A stretch of 49,071 bases of DNA, taken from positions 1 to 49,071 of the forward strand of contig ONDF01000019.1 of assembly GCA_900316525.1 (NCBI GenBank), read 5' to 3'. The stretch comes from an uncultured Bacteroidales bacterium (GTDB lineage: Bacteria; Bacteroidota; Bacteroidia; Bacteroidales; UBA932). The position numbers and the translations under genes were made by a program. The notes below the pieces were generated by a model, which saw only the letters and a list, made by a program, of their open reading frames with translations, was not told where the DNA came from and searched no databases. Below, one piece after another: positions 26,855-35,076 of this stretch (positions within the stretch are counted from its first letter, which is position 1; every line of letters begins with the position of its first letter).

Positions 26855-28069
26855 ATGATCATCCTTGTCATCAATTGCGGAAGTTCTTCCATCAAGTACC
26901 AGCTCCTCGACATGAAGAACGATGATGTGTTCGACATCATCGCGAAAGGTATCGCCGAGAAGATCGGCCTCCCTGCGGGCATCCTCCAGTACGCCCCGAC
27001 CGGCCGGGACAAGATCGTGAAGGACATTCCGATTCCCGACCACAAAGTGGGCATGGAGCTCATCCTCGCGGCCCTCACGGATCCAGAGACGGGCGTCCTC
27101 TCCTCCCTCGAGGACATCGAGGCGGTGGGCCACCGCATCGTCCAGGGCGGCGACTTCTTCTCCGGTTCCGTCCTCGTGGACGACGACGTCCTGGAGAAGA
27201 TCGCCTTCTGCAGCGACTTCGCCCCGCTCCACAACCCGGCGCACCTGCTGGGCATCCACGCCATGCAGGCCGTTCTCCCGAACGTCCCACAGGTCGTGAC
27301 CTTCGACACCGCCTTCCACCAGACGATGCCCGCTTACGCGTATATGTACGGCCTCCCGTACCAGTACTATGAGAAATACCGCGTCCGCCGCTACGGCGCG
27401 CACGGCACGAGCCACCAGTTCGTCGCCGGCGTGGGCGCCAAGCTCGCCGGCCTGGACCTCGAGAACTCCAAGATCATCACCTGCCACCTGGGCGCCGGCA
27501 GCTCCATCTGCGCCATCCAGAACGGCAAGTGCGTGGACACGTCCATGGGCTTCTCCCCGCTCGAGGGCATGATCATGGGTACCCGCGTGGGCAACATCGA
27601 CGCGAACGCCGTCATCTACCTGGAGAACAAGCTCGGCGTTACCCCCGACGAGATGTCCACCATCCTGAACCGCAAGTCCGGCTTCCTCGGCGTGTCCGAG
27701 TACAGCTCCGACTGCCGCGAGCTTGACGAGCGCGCGAACAACGGCGACCCCAAGGCCAAGCTCGCCCTCAAGAAGTTCACCTATGACATCATCAAGAACA
27801 TCGGCTCCTACGTAGCCGCGATGAACGGCGTGGACCTGATCGTCTTCACCGGCGGCATCGGCGAGCACAACTCCCGCCTCCGCCGCCGCGTCCTGGAGAA
27901 CTTCTCCTACCTGGGCCTCAAGGTGGACTACGAGGCGAACGTCGCCTTCGGCGAGGACGCCATCATCACCACCGCGGACTCCAAGGTGAAAGCCGCCCTC
28001 ATCTGCACGAACGAGGAGTTGGTGATCGCCCGTGACACCATGCACATCGCCCTTCAGAACCAAGACTAA
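26855..28069 (+). CDS. ackA: Acetate kinase
   Basis: The 404-residue protein has the acetokinase signatures ILVINCGSSSIKYQLLDM at the N-terminus and FDTAFHQTMPAYAYMYGLPY in the middle, plus RRYGAHGTSHQFV, THLGAG-type CHLGAGSS and FTGGIGEHNS. It makes ATP and acetate from acetyl-phosphate in the cytoplasm, the last step of acetate fermentation. The length is normal. It is followed after 14 bases by a phosphate acyltransferase, its source of acyl-phosphate. The butyrate kinase subfamily is shorter (~355) and starts differently, as does the gene at 48416. Confidence 0.95.
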   Translation: MIILVINCGSSSIKYQLLDMKNDDVFDIIAKGIAEKIGLPAGILQYAPTGRDKIVKDIPIPDHKVGMELILAALTDPETGVLSSLEDIEAVGHRIVQGGDFFSGSVLVDDDVLEKIAFCSDFAPLHNPAHLLGIHAMQAVLPNVPQVVTFDTAFHQTMPAYAYMYGLPYQYYEKYRVRRYGAHGTSHQFVAGVGAKLAGLDLENSKIITCHLGAGSSICAIQNGKCVDTSMGFSPLEGMIMGTRVGNIDANAVIYLENKLGVTPDEMSTILNRKSGFLGVSEYSSDCRELDERANNGDPKAKLALKKFTYDIIKNIGSYVAAMNGVDLIVFTGGIGEHNSRLRRRVLENFSYLGLKVDYEANVAFGEDAIITTADSKVKAALICTNEELVIARDTMHIALQNQD

Positions 28070-28083
28070 TCCATAACCCTGAT

Positions 28084-28992
28084 ATGATCCAGAATTTCAA
28101 CGACCTCTTCGTCGAGCTCAAGGCGAAGAACATCTGCAAGAAGATGGTGGCAGCGTGGGCTGTCGACGAGCATACCATCGAGGCGGCCTCCCTGGCCACC
28201 GACATGGGCTTTGTCAAGTGCGTCCTCGTGGGTGACGAGGACCTCATCCAGAAGGTCTGCGCCGACAACAACATCGACGTGGCCAAGTTCGAGATCGTGG
28301 ACGTCAAGGACGAGCTGAAGGCGGTTGCCCAGGCCGTGAAGATGGTCCATGACGGCGAGGGCGAAGTCCTGATGAAGGGCCTCTGCTCCACCGACAAGTT
28401 CCTCCGCGCCATCCTGAACAAGGAAACCGGCCTGCTGCCCCCGAAGGGCGTCCTGAGCCACGTGGGCGTGATCGAGAACCCGAACTACCACAAGCTCGTC
28501 TTCATTTCCGACATGGCCGTGATTCCGCTCCCGGACTTCCGCCAGAAGGTCAAGCTCGCCGGCTACCTCGTCAGCACCGCGAAGTCCTTCGGCATCGCGA
28601 AGCCGAAGATCGCCTTCATCGCCGCTTCCGAGCAGATGCTCGACTCCATGCCCGCCTGCATCGAGGGCGCCATGCTCGCCAAGATGTGCGACCGCGGCCA
28701 GATCAAGGGCTGCATCGGAGACGGCCCGCTCGCCCTGGACGTCGCCATCGACCAAGAATCCGTGGAGATCAAGAAGCTCGTCAGCCCGGTGGCCGGCGAC
28801 GCCGACTGCCTCCTCTTCCCGAACATCGAGTCCGCCAACGTCTTCTGGAAGACGAACTCCAAGCTCGCCGTGGGCGTCCGCCAGGCCGGCTTCCTCGTGG
28901 GCGTGAAGGTGCCTTGCATCCTCGCTTCCCGCGCTGACTCCGTGGACGTGAAGCTCAACTCCATCGCCTCCGCGGTGATGAGCGTGAAGTAA
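28084..28992 (+). CDS. ptb: Phosphate butyryltransferase/acetyltransferase family enzyme
   Basis: The 302-residue protein matches the Ptb subgroup of phosphate acyltransferases: GEVLMKGLCSTDKFLRAIL, LLPPKGVLSHVGV, ISDMAVIPLPD, and a C-terminal block with GDADCLLFPNIESANVFWK. These enzymes swap CoA for phosphate on butyryl- or acetyl-CoA. The 302-residue length fits Ptb better than Pta (~330). It is downstream of ackA, so in practice it may make acetyl-phosphate, or serve both the acetate kinase here and the butyrate-kinase-type gene at 48416. Which acyl group it prefers cannot be read from sequence. Confidence 0.88.
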   Translation: MIQNFNDLFVELKAKNICKKMVAAWAVDEHTIEAASLATDMGFVKCVLVGDEDLIQKVCADNNIDVAKFEIVDVKDELKAVAQAVKMVHDGEGEVLMKGLCSTDKFLRAILNKETGLLPPKGVLSHVGVIENPNYHKLVFISDMAVIPLPDFRQKVKLAGYLVSTAKSFGIAKPKIAFIAASEQMLDSMPACIEGAMLAKMCDRGQIKGCIGDGPLALDVAIDQESVEIKKLVSPVAGDADCLLFPNIESANVFWKTNSKLAVGVRQAGFLVGVKVPCILASRADSVDVKLNSIASAVMSVK

Positions 28993-29001
28993 TTCCGTCC
29001 G

Positions 29002-29790
29002 ATGGGTTCACACCGCCGAAAATGGGGCTGGTGGCTGGTAGCGGCGATCGCCGTGGCCGTGGCCGCCAGCCTTTTTCTTCACCGGAAACCGGCCGGTGAG
29101 CCGGAGGCATCGGCCCCGGCCGCCTCGTCGGCTTCCGCTCCCGAGGCCGGCTCTCCCGGCACCGTCGTCCGCGACACCGTGTACGTAACTGTCGACGACG
29201 AGAGGGTCCCGGTCATCCGGGAACGGAAGGTCGAAACCGGGAAACCGCACGAGAATGCTCGGGGGGGCGTATCCGGGGATGTGTCCGGTGAGGTTTCCGG
29301 GGATGCGTCCGGGGATGCGTCCGTGGAGGCCCCTGCCGCCTCCGATGCGCCCGCGGCCGCCGTGGAAACCGTCGTCGCGGTTCCCGTGAAGGATCTCAAC
29401 GGGCTCCTCCGCGACAAGAGCGGCCGCGACATCACCCTGACCACGCAGGCCCCGGACCGGATTCTCCTCACTTATGCCGGGAAAGTGGACGTGCCCGTGC
29501 TCGGCGAGCAGAGCATGCATTTCACGGCCGGCTTCAAGATCATCGAGGTCAAAGGCGACCGCCTGACCCTCCAGATCGACTCCGGCGTCGCCAAGAACAC
29601 CGCCGCCGACCTCTTCGCCCCCCGCATCCTCGAACGTCTCCCCGCCGGCCTCGTCGACTCCTACGCCAATGGCCGCGCCGTCATCAACCTCTCCGCCGTC
29701 CCGCAGCTCAAGAAGCAGCTGAAGACCCTGGACATCGTCGGCTTCTCCCTCGACTCGGACGAAATCCGCCTCCGGACGGTGGAAAAATAG
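29002..29790 (+). CDS. Membrane-anchored protein with unknown C-terminal domain (paralogue at 44962)
   Basis: The 262-residue product begins with a short basic stretch and one membrane helix (GWWLVAAIAVAVAASLFL, ~9-26). A low-complexity stalk rich in Ala, Pro, Ser and then a GDVSGEVSGDASGDAS repeat (~30-120) contains VVRDTVYVTV. The C-terminal ~135 residues are a compact alpha/beta domain that recurs almost alone in the gene at 44962 (ERLPAGLVDSYANGRAVINLSA against KKLPVGLLESFSDGRGTLNLSA). The helix and stalk match those of the kinase at 32719. It starts 9 bases after ptb, so it should share that transcript. Function unknown; cytoplasmic N-terminus with exported domain is inferred. Confidence 0.75.
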   Translation: MGSHRRKWGWWLVAAIAVAVAASLFLHRKPAGEPEASAPAASSASAPEAGSPGTVVRDTVYVTVDDERVPVIRERKVETGKPHENARGGVSGDVSGEVSGDASGDASVEAPAASDAPAAAVETVVAVPVKDLNGLLRDKSGRDITLTTQAPDRILLTYAGKVDVPVLGEQSMHFTAGFKIIEVKGDRLTLQIDSGVAKNTAADLFAPRILERLPAGLVDSYANGRAVINLSAVPQLKKQLKTLDIVGFSLDSDEIRLRTVEK

Positions 29791-29807
29791 CGCGGAAGAG
29801 GCTTGGT

Positions 29808-29893
29808 GAGGGTAACGTCCCGGTTTTGAGGACGTCACCCGCAAATATCGACCAAAATGACGGTGACGTCCATGATTTCGGGACGTCACCCGC
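29808..29893 (-). repeat. REP-like double-hairpin module, left copy (inverted)
   Basis: Two imperfect hairpins, each with a 9-base loop and a GGTGACGTCC-like arm (29810-29840 and 29862-29890), are separated by a short spacer. Read on the minus strand, the 86-nt unit aligns without gaps with 31159-31244 at 71 of 86 positions. It lies 10 bases from the stop of the 61-residue gene and, with the right copy, flanks a Y1 transposase. Confidence 0.85.
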
Positions 29894-29903
29894 ACCCGGG
29901 AAT

Positions 29904-30089
29904 CTATTCCAGATCGATTTTCTTCAACCGCTTGCGGTCGTACACCTTCTTGGAACGGTGTACGGCGGACCGCAGGGACACGGGCTTGCCGTGCTCTGCG
30001 ATCTCTTCCATGCGCGCCGCCCTCCGCTGCGCCAGCATGTAATCCGTCTGCGTGAACCGCAGTTTCTTCGGGCTCTTCTTGGGTTTCAT
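29904..30089 (-). CDS. Small basic protein, conserved-looking, unknown function
   Basis: The 61-residue product (MKPKKSPKKLRFTQ start) is very basic, with many Lys and Arg and a tail VHRSKKVYDRKRLKKIDLE. It has no membrane segment. Similar short basic proteins with the same RAARMEEIAEHGKPVS-like centre are, as far as I recall, common in Bacteroidales; they have no known role. I chose ATG 30089 because a -7 box at 30118-30111 would leave the longer start (30113) inside the promoter. It is enclosed by the REP-like modules together with the transposase. Confidence 0.65.
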   Translation of the reverse strand: MKPKKSPKKLRFTQTDYMLAQRRAARMEEIAEHGKPVSLRSAVHRSKKVYDRKRLKKIDLE

Positions 30090-30110
30090 GGGATGAAGGA
30101 CTCTTTCGGA

Positions 30111-30118
30111 CAAAAGTA
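30111..30118 (-). promoter_or_regulatory. -7 box for the small basic protein gene
   Basis: TACTTTTG on the minus strand fits TAnnTTTG and ends 21 bases before the ATG at 30089. Confidence 0.4.
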
Positions 30119-30144
30119 CGGTTAATTTGGGGTATTTCCTAGGG

Positions 30145-31014
30145 TCAAACGGAATCCATCAACCGAGCGGCCTGCTCGTAGGTCAGGCCGCAGACACGGG
30201 CGATCTGGTTGACATGGGCGCTGAAGCGGAAGTGGAGCTGGCGGACAAATTCCACTTGCTCATCCCGGGTAAGTTGAGAGAACTTCCGTTTGCCAAACAA
30301 GCTCTGGCACAGGTCCGGAACGGCGGCCAGGATTACCTGGTCCCGGAAAGCCGGGAGGTTGTCATCGGCCTCCAACCGCTTCTTGGCCTTGGAGGAATTC
30401 GTCAGGAACCAATTCATCCGCTGGGGAGTCCGGAAAAAGGCTTGGACGGCTTCGACATCGACATAGTTCTGCGGCAGGATGTAGCCATCGGCACCGATCA
30501 GCCAGTTGTCCGGAAGCGATTCGACATCCGTATGCAGCAAGCGTTTGCACGCCCGCTTGGAAAACGATTCCAACGGCCGTCCATCCGGTTTTCTCTGGTC
30601 GAAGAACAGACAACCGGTCCCCCAGGGATACTGGCTCGGATAGGAGCAGATGTTGGCTGCGACACAGTTCATTTCCACATAGGCAATCGCCTTTTCCGGA
30701 TCTTCGTCATATGGGGAAATAAAGTCGATCTTCACACCGTTCCCCCGAAGAAATTCCTTGACCCCATATTTTCGCCGTAAATACAGGGAGTACCGATGCT
30801 TGAAGCCTTCGATGAACGCCTCGGCATCTTTCTTCGATTCCGCCTTCACGACAAAATGAACATGGTTGGACATCAGAGTGAACGAAAGAACGACGACCCG
30901 GCTTGCATGCGCCTGGATGGCGACGAAATTCATCCCCACCTTGTAATCTTCCTCATCCCGAAACCAGAGCCCCGCTTTCAGATGTTCCGTAGTAATCAGC
31001 CACAACTTCCTCAT
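30145..31014 (-). CDS. RAYT-like Y1 (HUH) transposase
   Basis: The 289-residue protein has the HUH motif in LMSNHVHFVVK (His51, His53) and a following helix with candidate catalytic tyrosines (FKHRYSLYLRRKYG), as in IS200-like and REP-associated tyrosine transposases. It is longer than IS200 TnpA (~150) because of a C-terminal half (~150-289) ending in a helix-turn-helix-like segment (VNQIARVCGLTYEQAARLMD). Such single-copy, non-mobile enzymes process REP hairpins and spread them. Two REP-like modules flank it here. ATG 31014 is preferred; TTG 31026 is in frame. The protein looks intact. Confidence 0.85.
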   Translation of the reverse strand: MRKLWLITTEHLKAGLWFRDEEDYKVGMNFVAIQAHASRVVVLSFTLMSNHVHFVVKAESKKDAEAFIEGFKHRYSLYLRRKYGVKEFLRGNGVKIDFISPYDEDPEKAIAYVEMNCVAANICSYPSQYPWGTGCLFFDQRKPDGRPLESFSKRACKRLLHTDVESLPDNWLIGADGYILPQNYVDVEAVQAFFRTPQRMNWFLTNSSKAKKRLEADDNLPAFRDQVILAAVPDLCQSLFGKRKFSQLTRDEQVEFVRQLHFRFSAHVNQIARVCGLTYEQAARLMDSV

Positions 31015-31063
31015 AATCCTTCTCAATCACCATCTCATCCGGAGAACCCGGAATGGCTTTCCA

Positions 31064-31093
31064 CAAAGATAGGCATAAGTCCATGGATTCCAA
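31064..31093 (-). promoter_or_regulatory. Promoter of the transposase gene
   Basis: On the minus strand TTG at 31093-31091, a 19-base spacer and TATCTTTG at 31071-31064 fit the Bacteroidetes pattern. The -7 box ends 49 bases before ATG 31014. Confidence 0.6.
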
Positions 31094-31158
31094 GGGCTAT
31101 CGACACATTTTGCAGAACTATTTTTCGAGGACGGCGGGGGCTGACGGAAGGGAAAAAA

Positions 31159-31244
31159 GCAGGTGACGTCCCGAAAACATGGACGTCACCTGCAATACAG
31201 ACGTTATTTGCAGGTGCCGTCCCCAAAACCGGGACGTTACCTGC
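31159..31244 (+). repeat. REP-like double-hairpin module, right copy
   Basis: The first hairpin (31159-31193) has a perfect 13-bp stem, GCAGGTGACGTCC with GGACGTCACCTGC, around a 9-base loop. After a 16-base spacer the second (31210-31244) has the same plan with two mismatches. It is the inverted partner of 29808-29893 and ends 22 bases from the carbonic anhydrase stop. Confidence 0.88.
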
Positions 31245-31266
31245 ACCTAGACTTCCGGAAGGATGC

Positions 31267-31803
31267 CTACCGAACTTCCGTCAGGGCGCCGGTGACGGAG
31301 TCGATGATGAAGCCGCGGACAACCACGTCCTGCGGGACCAGGGGGTGGTTCACGATGGCATCGACAGTCCGGCGCACAGAGGCCTCCGTGTCGTGGAAGC
31401 CTTCGAGCCAGTCGGCGACGCCTTTGGATTCCCATTCTGCGAGCGTTTCGGGGGAGATGCCGCGCTCCTGCATGTGCGGCTTGAACTCGTCGTAGCTCAT
31501 GTGGCAGGCGCCGCAGGTGGAGTGATGGACCACCATCACCTCCTGCACCCCCAGCTCATAGATGCCCACGAGCAGCGACCGGATGGCCGAATCCGTCTCC
31601 GACAGCACCAGCCCGCCCGCGTTCTTGATGATCTTCGCGTCGCCGTTCCGGAGCCCCAGCGCCTTCGGCAGCAGCTCCGTCAGCCGCGTGTCCATGCACG
31701 TGAGCACCGCCAGCTTCTTGGCGGGAAACTTGTCGGTCACATAGGGTTCGTACTCCTTATTGGCCACGAACCGGGCGTTGTAGGTGAGGAATTGGTCGAT
31801 CAT
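31267..31803 (-). CDS. Beta-class carbonic anhydrase
   Basis: The 178-residue protein has the beta-carbonic anhydrase zinc site: Cys36 with the Asp38-Arg40 dyad in TCMDTR, and His94 and Cys97 in HHSTCGAC. NAGG at ~61-64 is the other family hallmark. It interconverts carbon dioxide and bicarbonate in the cytoplasm. At 178 residues it is of the short type found in many anaerobes. It starts 6 bases after the outer-membrane-like gene at 31810-32676, so they probably share a transcript, an odd pairing. Confidence 0.93.
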   Translation of the reverse strand: MIDQFLTYNARFVANKEYEPYVTDKFPAKKLAVLTCMDTRLTELLPKALGLRNGDAKIIKNAGGLVLSETDSAIRSLLVGIYELGVQEVMVVHHSTCGACHMSYDEFKPHMQERGISPETLAEWESKGVADWLEGFHDTEASVRRTVDAIVNHPLVPQDVVVRGFIIDSVTGALTEVR

Positions 31804-31809
31804 ATCTTG

Positions 31810-32676
31810 TCAGAATTGATAGCCGATGCCGACCGTTCCGGAGATGGAACGGAACGCGATGGTCGTCGCGCCGGCGGACAGGACGAGATGCCGGCGGACA
31901 TAAAGGATGCCCAGGTCAACGGCCGGGCCGGAAACGGACTTGTCGGTGATGCGCGCCCAGGAGCCATCGGTCGTCTGCCAGTAAGTGCGGGAGAAGCCGT
32001 AACCGCCTCCGGTGTACAGGCCGACCGGGGCCGGGAGGAGGAACCAGGCGGCATCGACCATGGCGACGAACCGGCTGCTCCGGCTGTTCCCGTTCGTCCA
32101 GATGAATCCGGCGCCGCTGGCACCGTCACTGGTGGCGGTCAGCGAATGCGAAGGATAACAGGCGTTTCCGGAAGCGCGAAGAAAAGCGCCGCCCCATTTT
32201 CCGGCGGGACGCAGGAAGCCTGCCGCCAAACCGCCTTCCAGCGGCCACGAAGCCGTTGCCATCACGAAGCCATGGGAGCCAGGACCGGGGCGATGTCCTT
32301 CCGGGCGGGGCGCCGGATGGGGAAGCGCGCTGGGCTGTCCGGCCGAGATGCCGGCCTGGATGGAATCGGCATGCAAGGCGGACGCGGGGACCATCTTCCC
32401 TTCCCGGTAGCATTTCAGGATCAGCCGATACCGTTCCTTCTGGGCCGATGACATCGTCTTGGTTCCGCCTTGCAGCTCCTTTTGAAGCAGGCGGAGTTCG
32501 GCGATGACACGGTCCAGGGTACCTTCCTGGAGGTTTTCGCCTTCCTCGATCCGGGCCTTCAGCCGCTGGCATTCATTGGTGATGGAAGCGAAACGGTCCA
32601 GCGCCGCATCATAGTCCTGTCCCCGCAGGGGAAGGACGGCGGCCAGGAGCAGGATCAGGACAAGGCAACGTTTCAT
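31810..32676 (-). CDS. Secreted coiled-coil/outer-membrane beta-barrel-like protein
   Basis: The 288-residue product has a signal peptide ending near LPLRGQ, then a helical, probably coiled-coil segment (~25-95, LKARIEEGENLQEGTLDRVIAELRL), a Pro/Gly linker, and ~160 residues with alternating aromatic beta strands ending in GTVGIGYQF, a C-terminal aromatic residue as in outer-membrane barrels. It resembles proteins in which a periplasmic stalk carries a small barrel. It is divergent from the kinase gene with only 42 bases between. Function unknown. Confidence 0.7.
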   Translation of the reverse strand: MKRCLVLILLLAAVLPLRGQDYDAALDRFASITNECQRLKARIEEGENLQEGTLDRVIAELRLLQKELQGGTKTMSSAQKERYRLILKCYREGKMVPASALHADSIQAGISAGQPSALPHPAPRPEGHRPGPGSHGFVMATASWPLEGGLAAGFLRPAGKWGGAFLRASGNACYPSHSLTATSDGASGAGFIWTNGNSRSSRFVAMVDAAWFLLPAPVGLYTGGGYGFSRTYWQTTDGSWARITDKSVSGPAVDLGILYVRRHLVLSAGATTIAFRSISGTVGIGYQF

Positions 32677-32682
32677 TAAAAG

Positions 32683-32710
32683 CAAAAGTACGAAATATTT
32701 CCTATCTTTG
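32683..32710. promoter_or_regulatory. Divergent -7 boxes between the barrel-like and kinase genes
   Basis: TACTTTTG on the minus strand (32690-32683) ends 6 bases before ATG 32676. TATCTTTG on the plus strand (32703-32710) ends 8 bases before ATG 32719. With transcription starting about 5-7 bases after a -7 box, both mRNAs would begin at or next to the start codon. Confidence 0.55.
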
Positions 32711-32718
32711 GCTTCGGA

Positions 32719-33711
32719 ATGGAGGATTCTTCAATCTTTTCGGTGCCCTCGCCGGCGGAATGGACGCCGGGATCGGAGATGGAACTGGTGCATAGTTCCG
32801 CCTCCGGCTATGCCGTCCTCTACCGGGCCGACCGCGACGGCCGTTTCCGCGTCTACAAGTGCCTGAAGCCCGAATTCCGGGGGGAGCCCTTGTACGAACG
32901 CCTCTTGCGGAAGGAGTTCGAGATCGGCTATTCGCTCCGGCATCCGCACCTGGTGGAGTACTACTCCTATCTGAATCTGCCCGGATACGGGAACGCGATT
33001 GAGATGGAATGGGTCGACGGCTGCCCGCTGGACCGGGCCCGCCTGTCCCCGGAGGAAGCCCGCACCCTGGCGGATCAATTGTGCGACGCGCTCTCGTACC
33101 TGCACTCGAAGGGCGTGGTCCATCGGGATTTGAAGCCCTCCAACCTGCTGGTGACCTTCGCGGGCAAACAGTTGAAAGTCATCGATTTCGGCTATGCCGA
33201 TACAGAGGCGCACTCGATTCTCAAGCAACCGGCAGGAACGGCTTTCTATGCGGCTCCCGAAGTGCTGGCAGGGGAGTCCGGCGACAGCCGTTCGGACCTT
33301 TATTCTGCCGGGAAAGCGCTGGCTGGGCTGCCGGGCATTCCGCAGCGGGTCATCCGGAGATGCTGCCAGGCGGACCCTTCGCGCCGCTATGCTTCGGCGG
33401 ACGAACTGCGCAGGGCTTTGCAGTCCACTCGTTGGGGCTGGTGGCTGGTGGCCGGACTGGCTCTGGCTTTGGTGATATTGGCTATTGTGGCATCGAGATT
33501 CCCGGCCCAGCCGGGAAAGACGGAAGGCGAACCGGTGGATACAACGGCTTCTGGGCCGTCCGGACGGTTCCGCGAACCCGTCCGTGATACCGTCTATCTG
33601 GTCGTGCCGACCAAGGAAAAGCCCGAGGCACCCAAGAAGAAACCCGTGGGCGCGGAAGATATCGATGCCGTGTTCAACGAGGCGGCCGCGTCATTCGATG
33701 GGCTTGATTGA
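32719..33711 (+). CDS. Membrane-anchored Ser/Thr protein kinase
   Basis: The 330-residue protein has a compact Hanks-type kinase domain (~20-235): Gly loop SSASGYAVLY, Lys47 in RVYKCL, HRDLKPSN with Asp137 and Asn142, DFG at 156-158 and APE at 179-181. The C-lobe is shortened. One membrane helix (GWWLVAGLALALVILAIVAS, ~240-259) leads to an exported tail with VRDTVYLVVP and a Pro/Lys-rich stretch. No PASTA or other ligand-binding domain is present. All catalytic residues are there, so it should be active. Helix and tail closely match the stalk of the protein at 29002. Its stop overlaps the convergent LRR gene by 21 bases. Confidence 0.9.
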   Translation: MEDSSIFSVPSPAEWTPGSEMELVHSSASGYAVLYRADRDGRFRVYKCLKPEFRGEPLYERLLRKEFEIGYSLRHPHLVEYYSYLNLPGYGNAIEMEWVDGCPLDRARLSPEEARTLADQLCDALSYLHSKGVVHRDLKPSNLLVTFAGKQLKVIDFGYADTEAHSILKQPAGTAFYAAPEVLAGESGDSRSDLYSAGKALAGLPGIPQRVIRRCCQADPSRRYASADELRRALQSTRWGWWLVAGLALALVILAIVASRFPAQPGKTEGEPVDTTASGPSGRFREPVRDTVYLVVPTKEKPEAPKKKPVGAEDIDAVFNEAAASFDGLD

Positions 33712-35076
33712 CCCGAAGCCTTTCCAGTCATCCGCTTCCAGGTAGCGCTGGGTCGATCCGGCCGGAACATAGAGCGTGCATGCGACGATCGATTCGTCAT
33801 TGAATGCACCTTCATTGACGGGCGGTTCCTCCGCATAGCAGATGACTTCTTTCAAGACACCACTCGATACGGCGAAGGCTCCGACTTTGAGTCGTTGTAC
33901 ATCTTTGTGCAGGATGACCCGCTCGTACTGCTGGCTGACCGCAGCGTCGCTGAATGCACTGACCGGGATTTCCAGGATTCCATCCGGTATCTCCAGGTCA
34001 CCCGTGAACCCGTTTCCTTGGAAAGCGCAGTCGCCGAGCTGTTTCAAAGCGGTGGGCAACTTCAACGGCCCCGTGAAACCAGCGTTGTTGAAAGCATAGT
34101 CTTGAATCGTCAGGATGCTGTCGGGGAGCTTCAGTTCTCCTTGGAAATGGGTGTCGGAAAAGGCCGATTCTCCCACCTCGGCAATGCCTTCGGGGAGATC
34201 AAGTCTGCCGTCGAAACCGGCATTGCAGAAGGTGTGGCTCGGGATGCTTTTGATATTTCTGGGGATGACCAGGTCGCCTCGGAAGTCCGTCCCTTCGAAG
34301 GCATTTTGGCCAATGGTTTCGAGGGATTCGGGAAAAACGAGCGATCCGGTGAGCTGCCCGCAGTACCGGAAGGCGTCGTTTCCAATGGACCGGAGCCCGT
34401 TCGGGAACCGGATGGCGGTCAGCTGGTAACAGCTATAGAAAGCTTCGTCGCCGATTTCCACCAGGCCGTCAGGAAGGTCGACGGACACGATGTTGGTGCT
34501 GGATAACGCCATGTTGGGAAGGGTTTTCATACCGGTTCCCCGCAGATCCACGCTCTCCAGCCGGGACATATTTGCTCGGATGAAATAAAAATCGCCGGAG
34601 GTGACGTCGCCCACGAGAACCAGCTGGACGATATTGGCAGGATCGACATTCCAGGTGTGGAGAATCTCCTTGAGCGGAATGTCTTCCAGGCGGATGGTCA
34701 CCTTGCCGCCATCTTCGACAACGACTTCGGGTGCCGGATTGGTCGTAAAGGTCTGCGTTTCCGAAGTGAGTTCCTGCAGGCCGCTGGAAATAAAGGCTTT
34801 ATAAGCGTATGTCGTAGATGCTTCCAGGTTGGACACGGATACGGAATAACGGCCGGATTCCAACCGGTCGGCCTTGATGCGGCGGTCGTCACCCAGATAG
34901 ATGCCTGCTTCCACGATGCCGTAGTCGCCTTTGTGGCTGACGGTGATGACGGCGGCATCGGCCGTGACTTCCGTCTCGAAACCGGTGAACTCCGGCATGG
35001 GCAGGACTGGCGCCGGAGTCTCTTTGCAGGCGGCGAGGAGGAGCAAGGCTTCGACCCAGATCAGAAAGCGTTTCAT
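33691..35076 (-). CDS. BspA-type leucine-rich-repeat lipoprotein
   Basis: The 461-residue protein has a lipoprotein signal (ALLLLAAC), a fibronectin-III-like domain (~25-110, EAGIYLGDDRRI, TTYAYKAFISSG), and about ten LRR_5 repeats of the BspA type (LPDGLVEIGDEAFYSCYQL, FPESLETIGQNAFEGTDF and so on), ending with YVPAGSTQRYLEADDWKGF. BspA-like proteins are exported and bind host or bacterial surface partners. The ATG at 35076 overlaps the stop of the upstream regulator-like gene (ATGA), so expression is coupled. It converges on the kinase gene. Confidence 0.88.
   Translation of the reverse strand: MKRFLIWVEALLLLAACKETPAPVLPMPEFTGFETEVTADAAVITVSHKGDYGIVEAGIYLGDDRRIKADRLESGRYSVSVSNLEASTTYAYKAFISSGLQELTSETQTFTTNPAPEVVVEDGGKVTIRLEDIPLKEILHTWNVDPANIVQLVLVGDVTSGDFYFIRANMSRLESVDLRGTGMKTLPNMALSSTNIVSVDLPDGLVEIGDEAFYSCYQLTAIRFPNGLRSIGNDAFRYCGQLTGSLVFPESLETIGQNAFEGTDFRGDLVIPRNIKSIPSHTFCNAGFDGRLDLPEGIAEVGESAFSDTHFQGELKLPDSILTIQDYAFNNAGFTGPLKLPTALKQLGDCAFQGNGFTGDLEIPDGILEIPVSAFSDAAVSQQYERVILHKDVQRLKVGAFAVSSGVLKEVICYAEEPPVNEGAFNDESIVACTLYVPAGSTQRYLEADDWKGFGSIKPIE

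Noticed and set aside
26855..28069. First acyl-phosphate kinase as butyrate kinase
   Set aside because: The N-terminal INCGSSSIKY and FDTAFHQTMP motifs and 404-residue length are those of acetate kinase; the buk-type gene is at 48416.
30145..31244. Complete IS200/IS605 insertion sequence with TnpB
   Set aside because: No tnpB is present and the flanking hairpins are paired modules in opposite orientation, which fits REP/RAYT better than IS ends.
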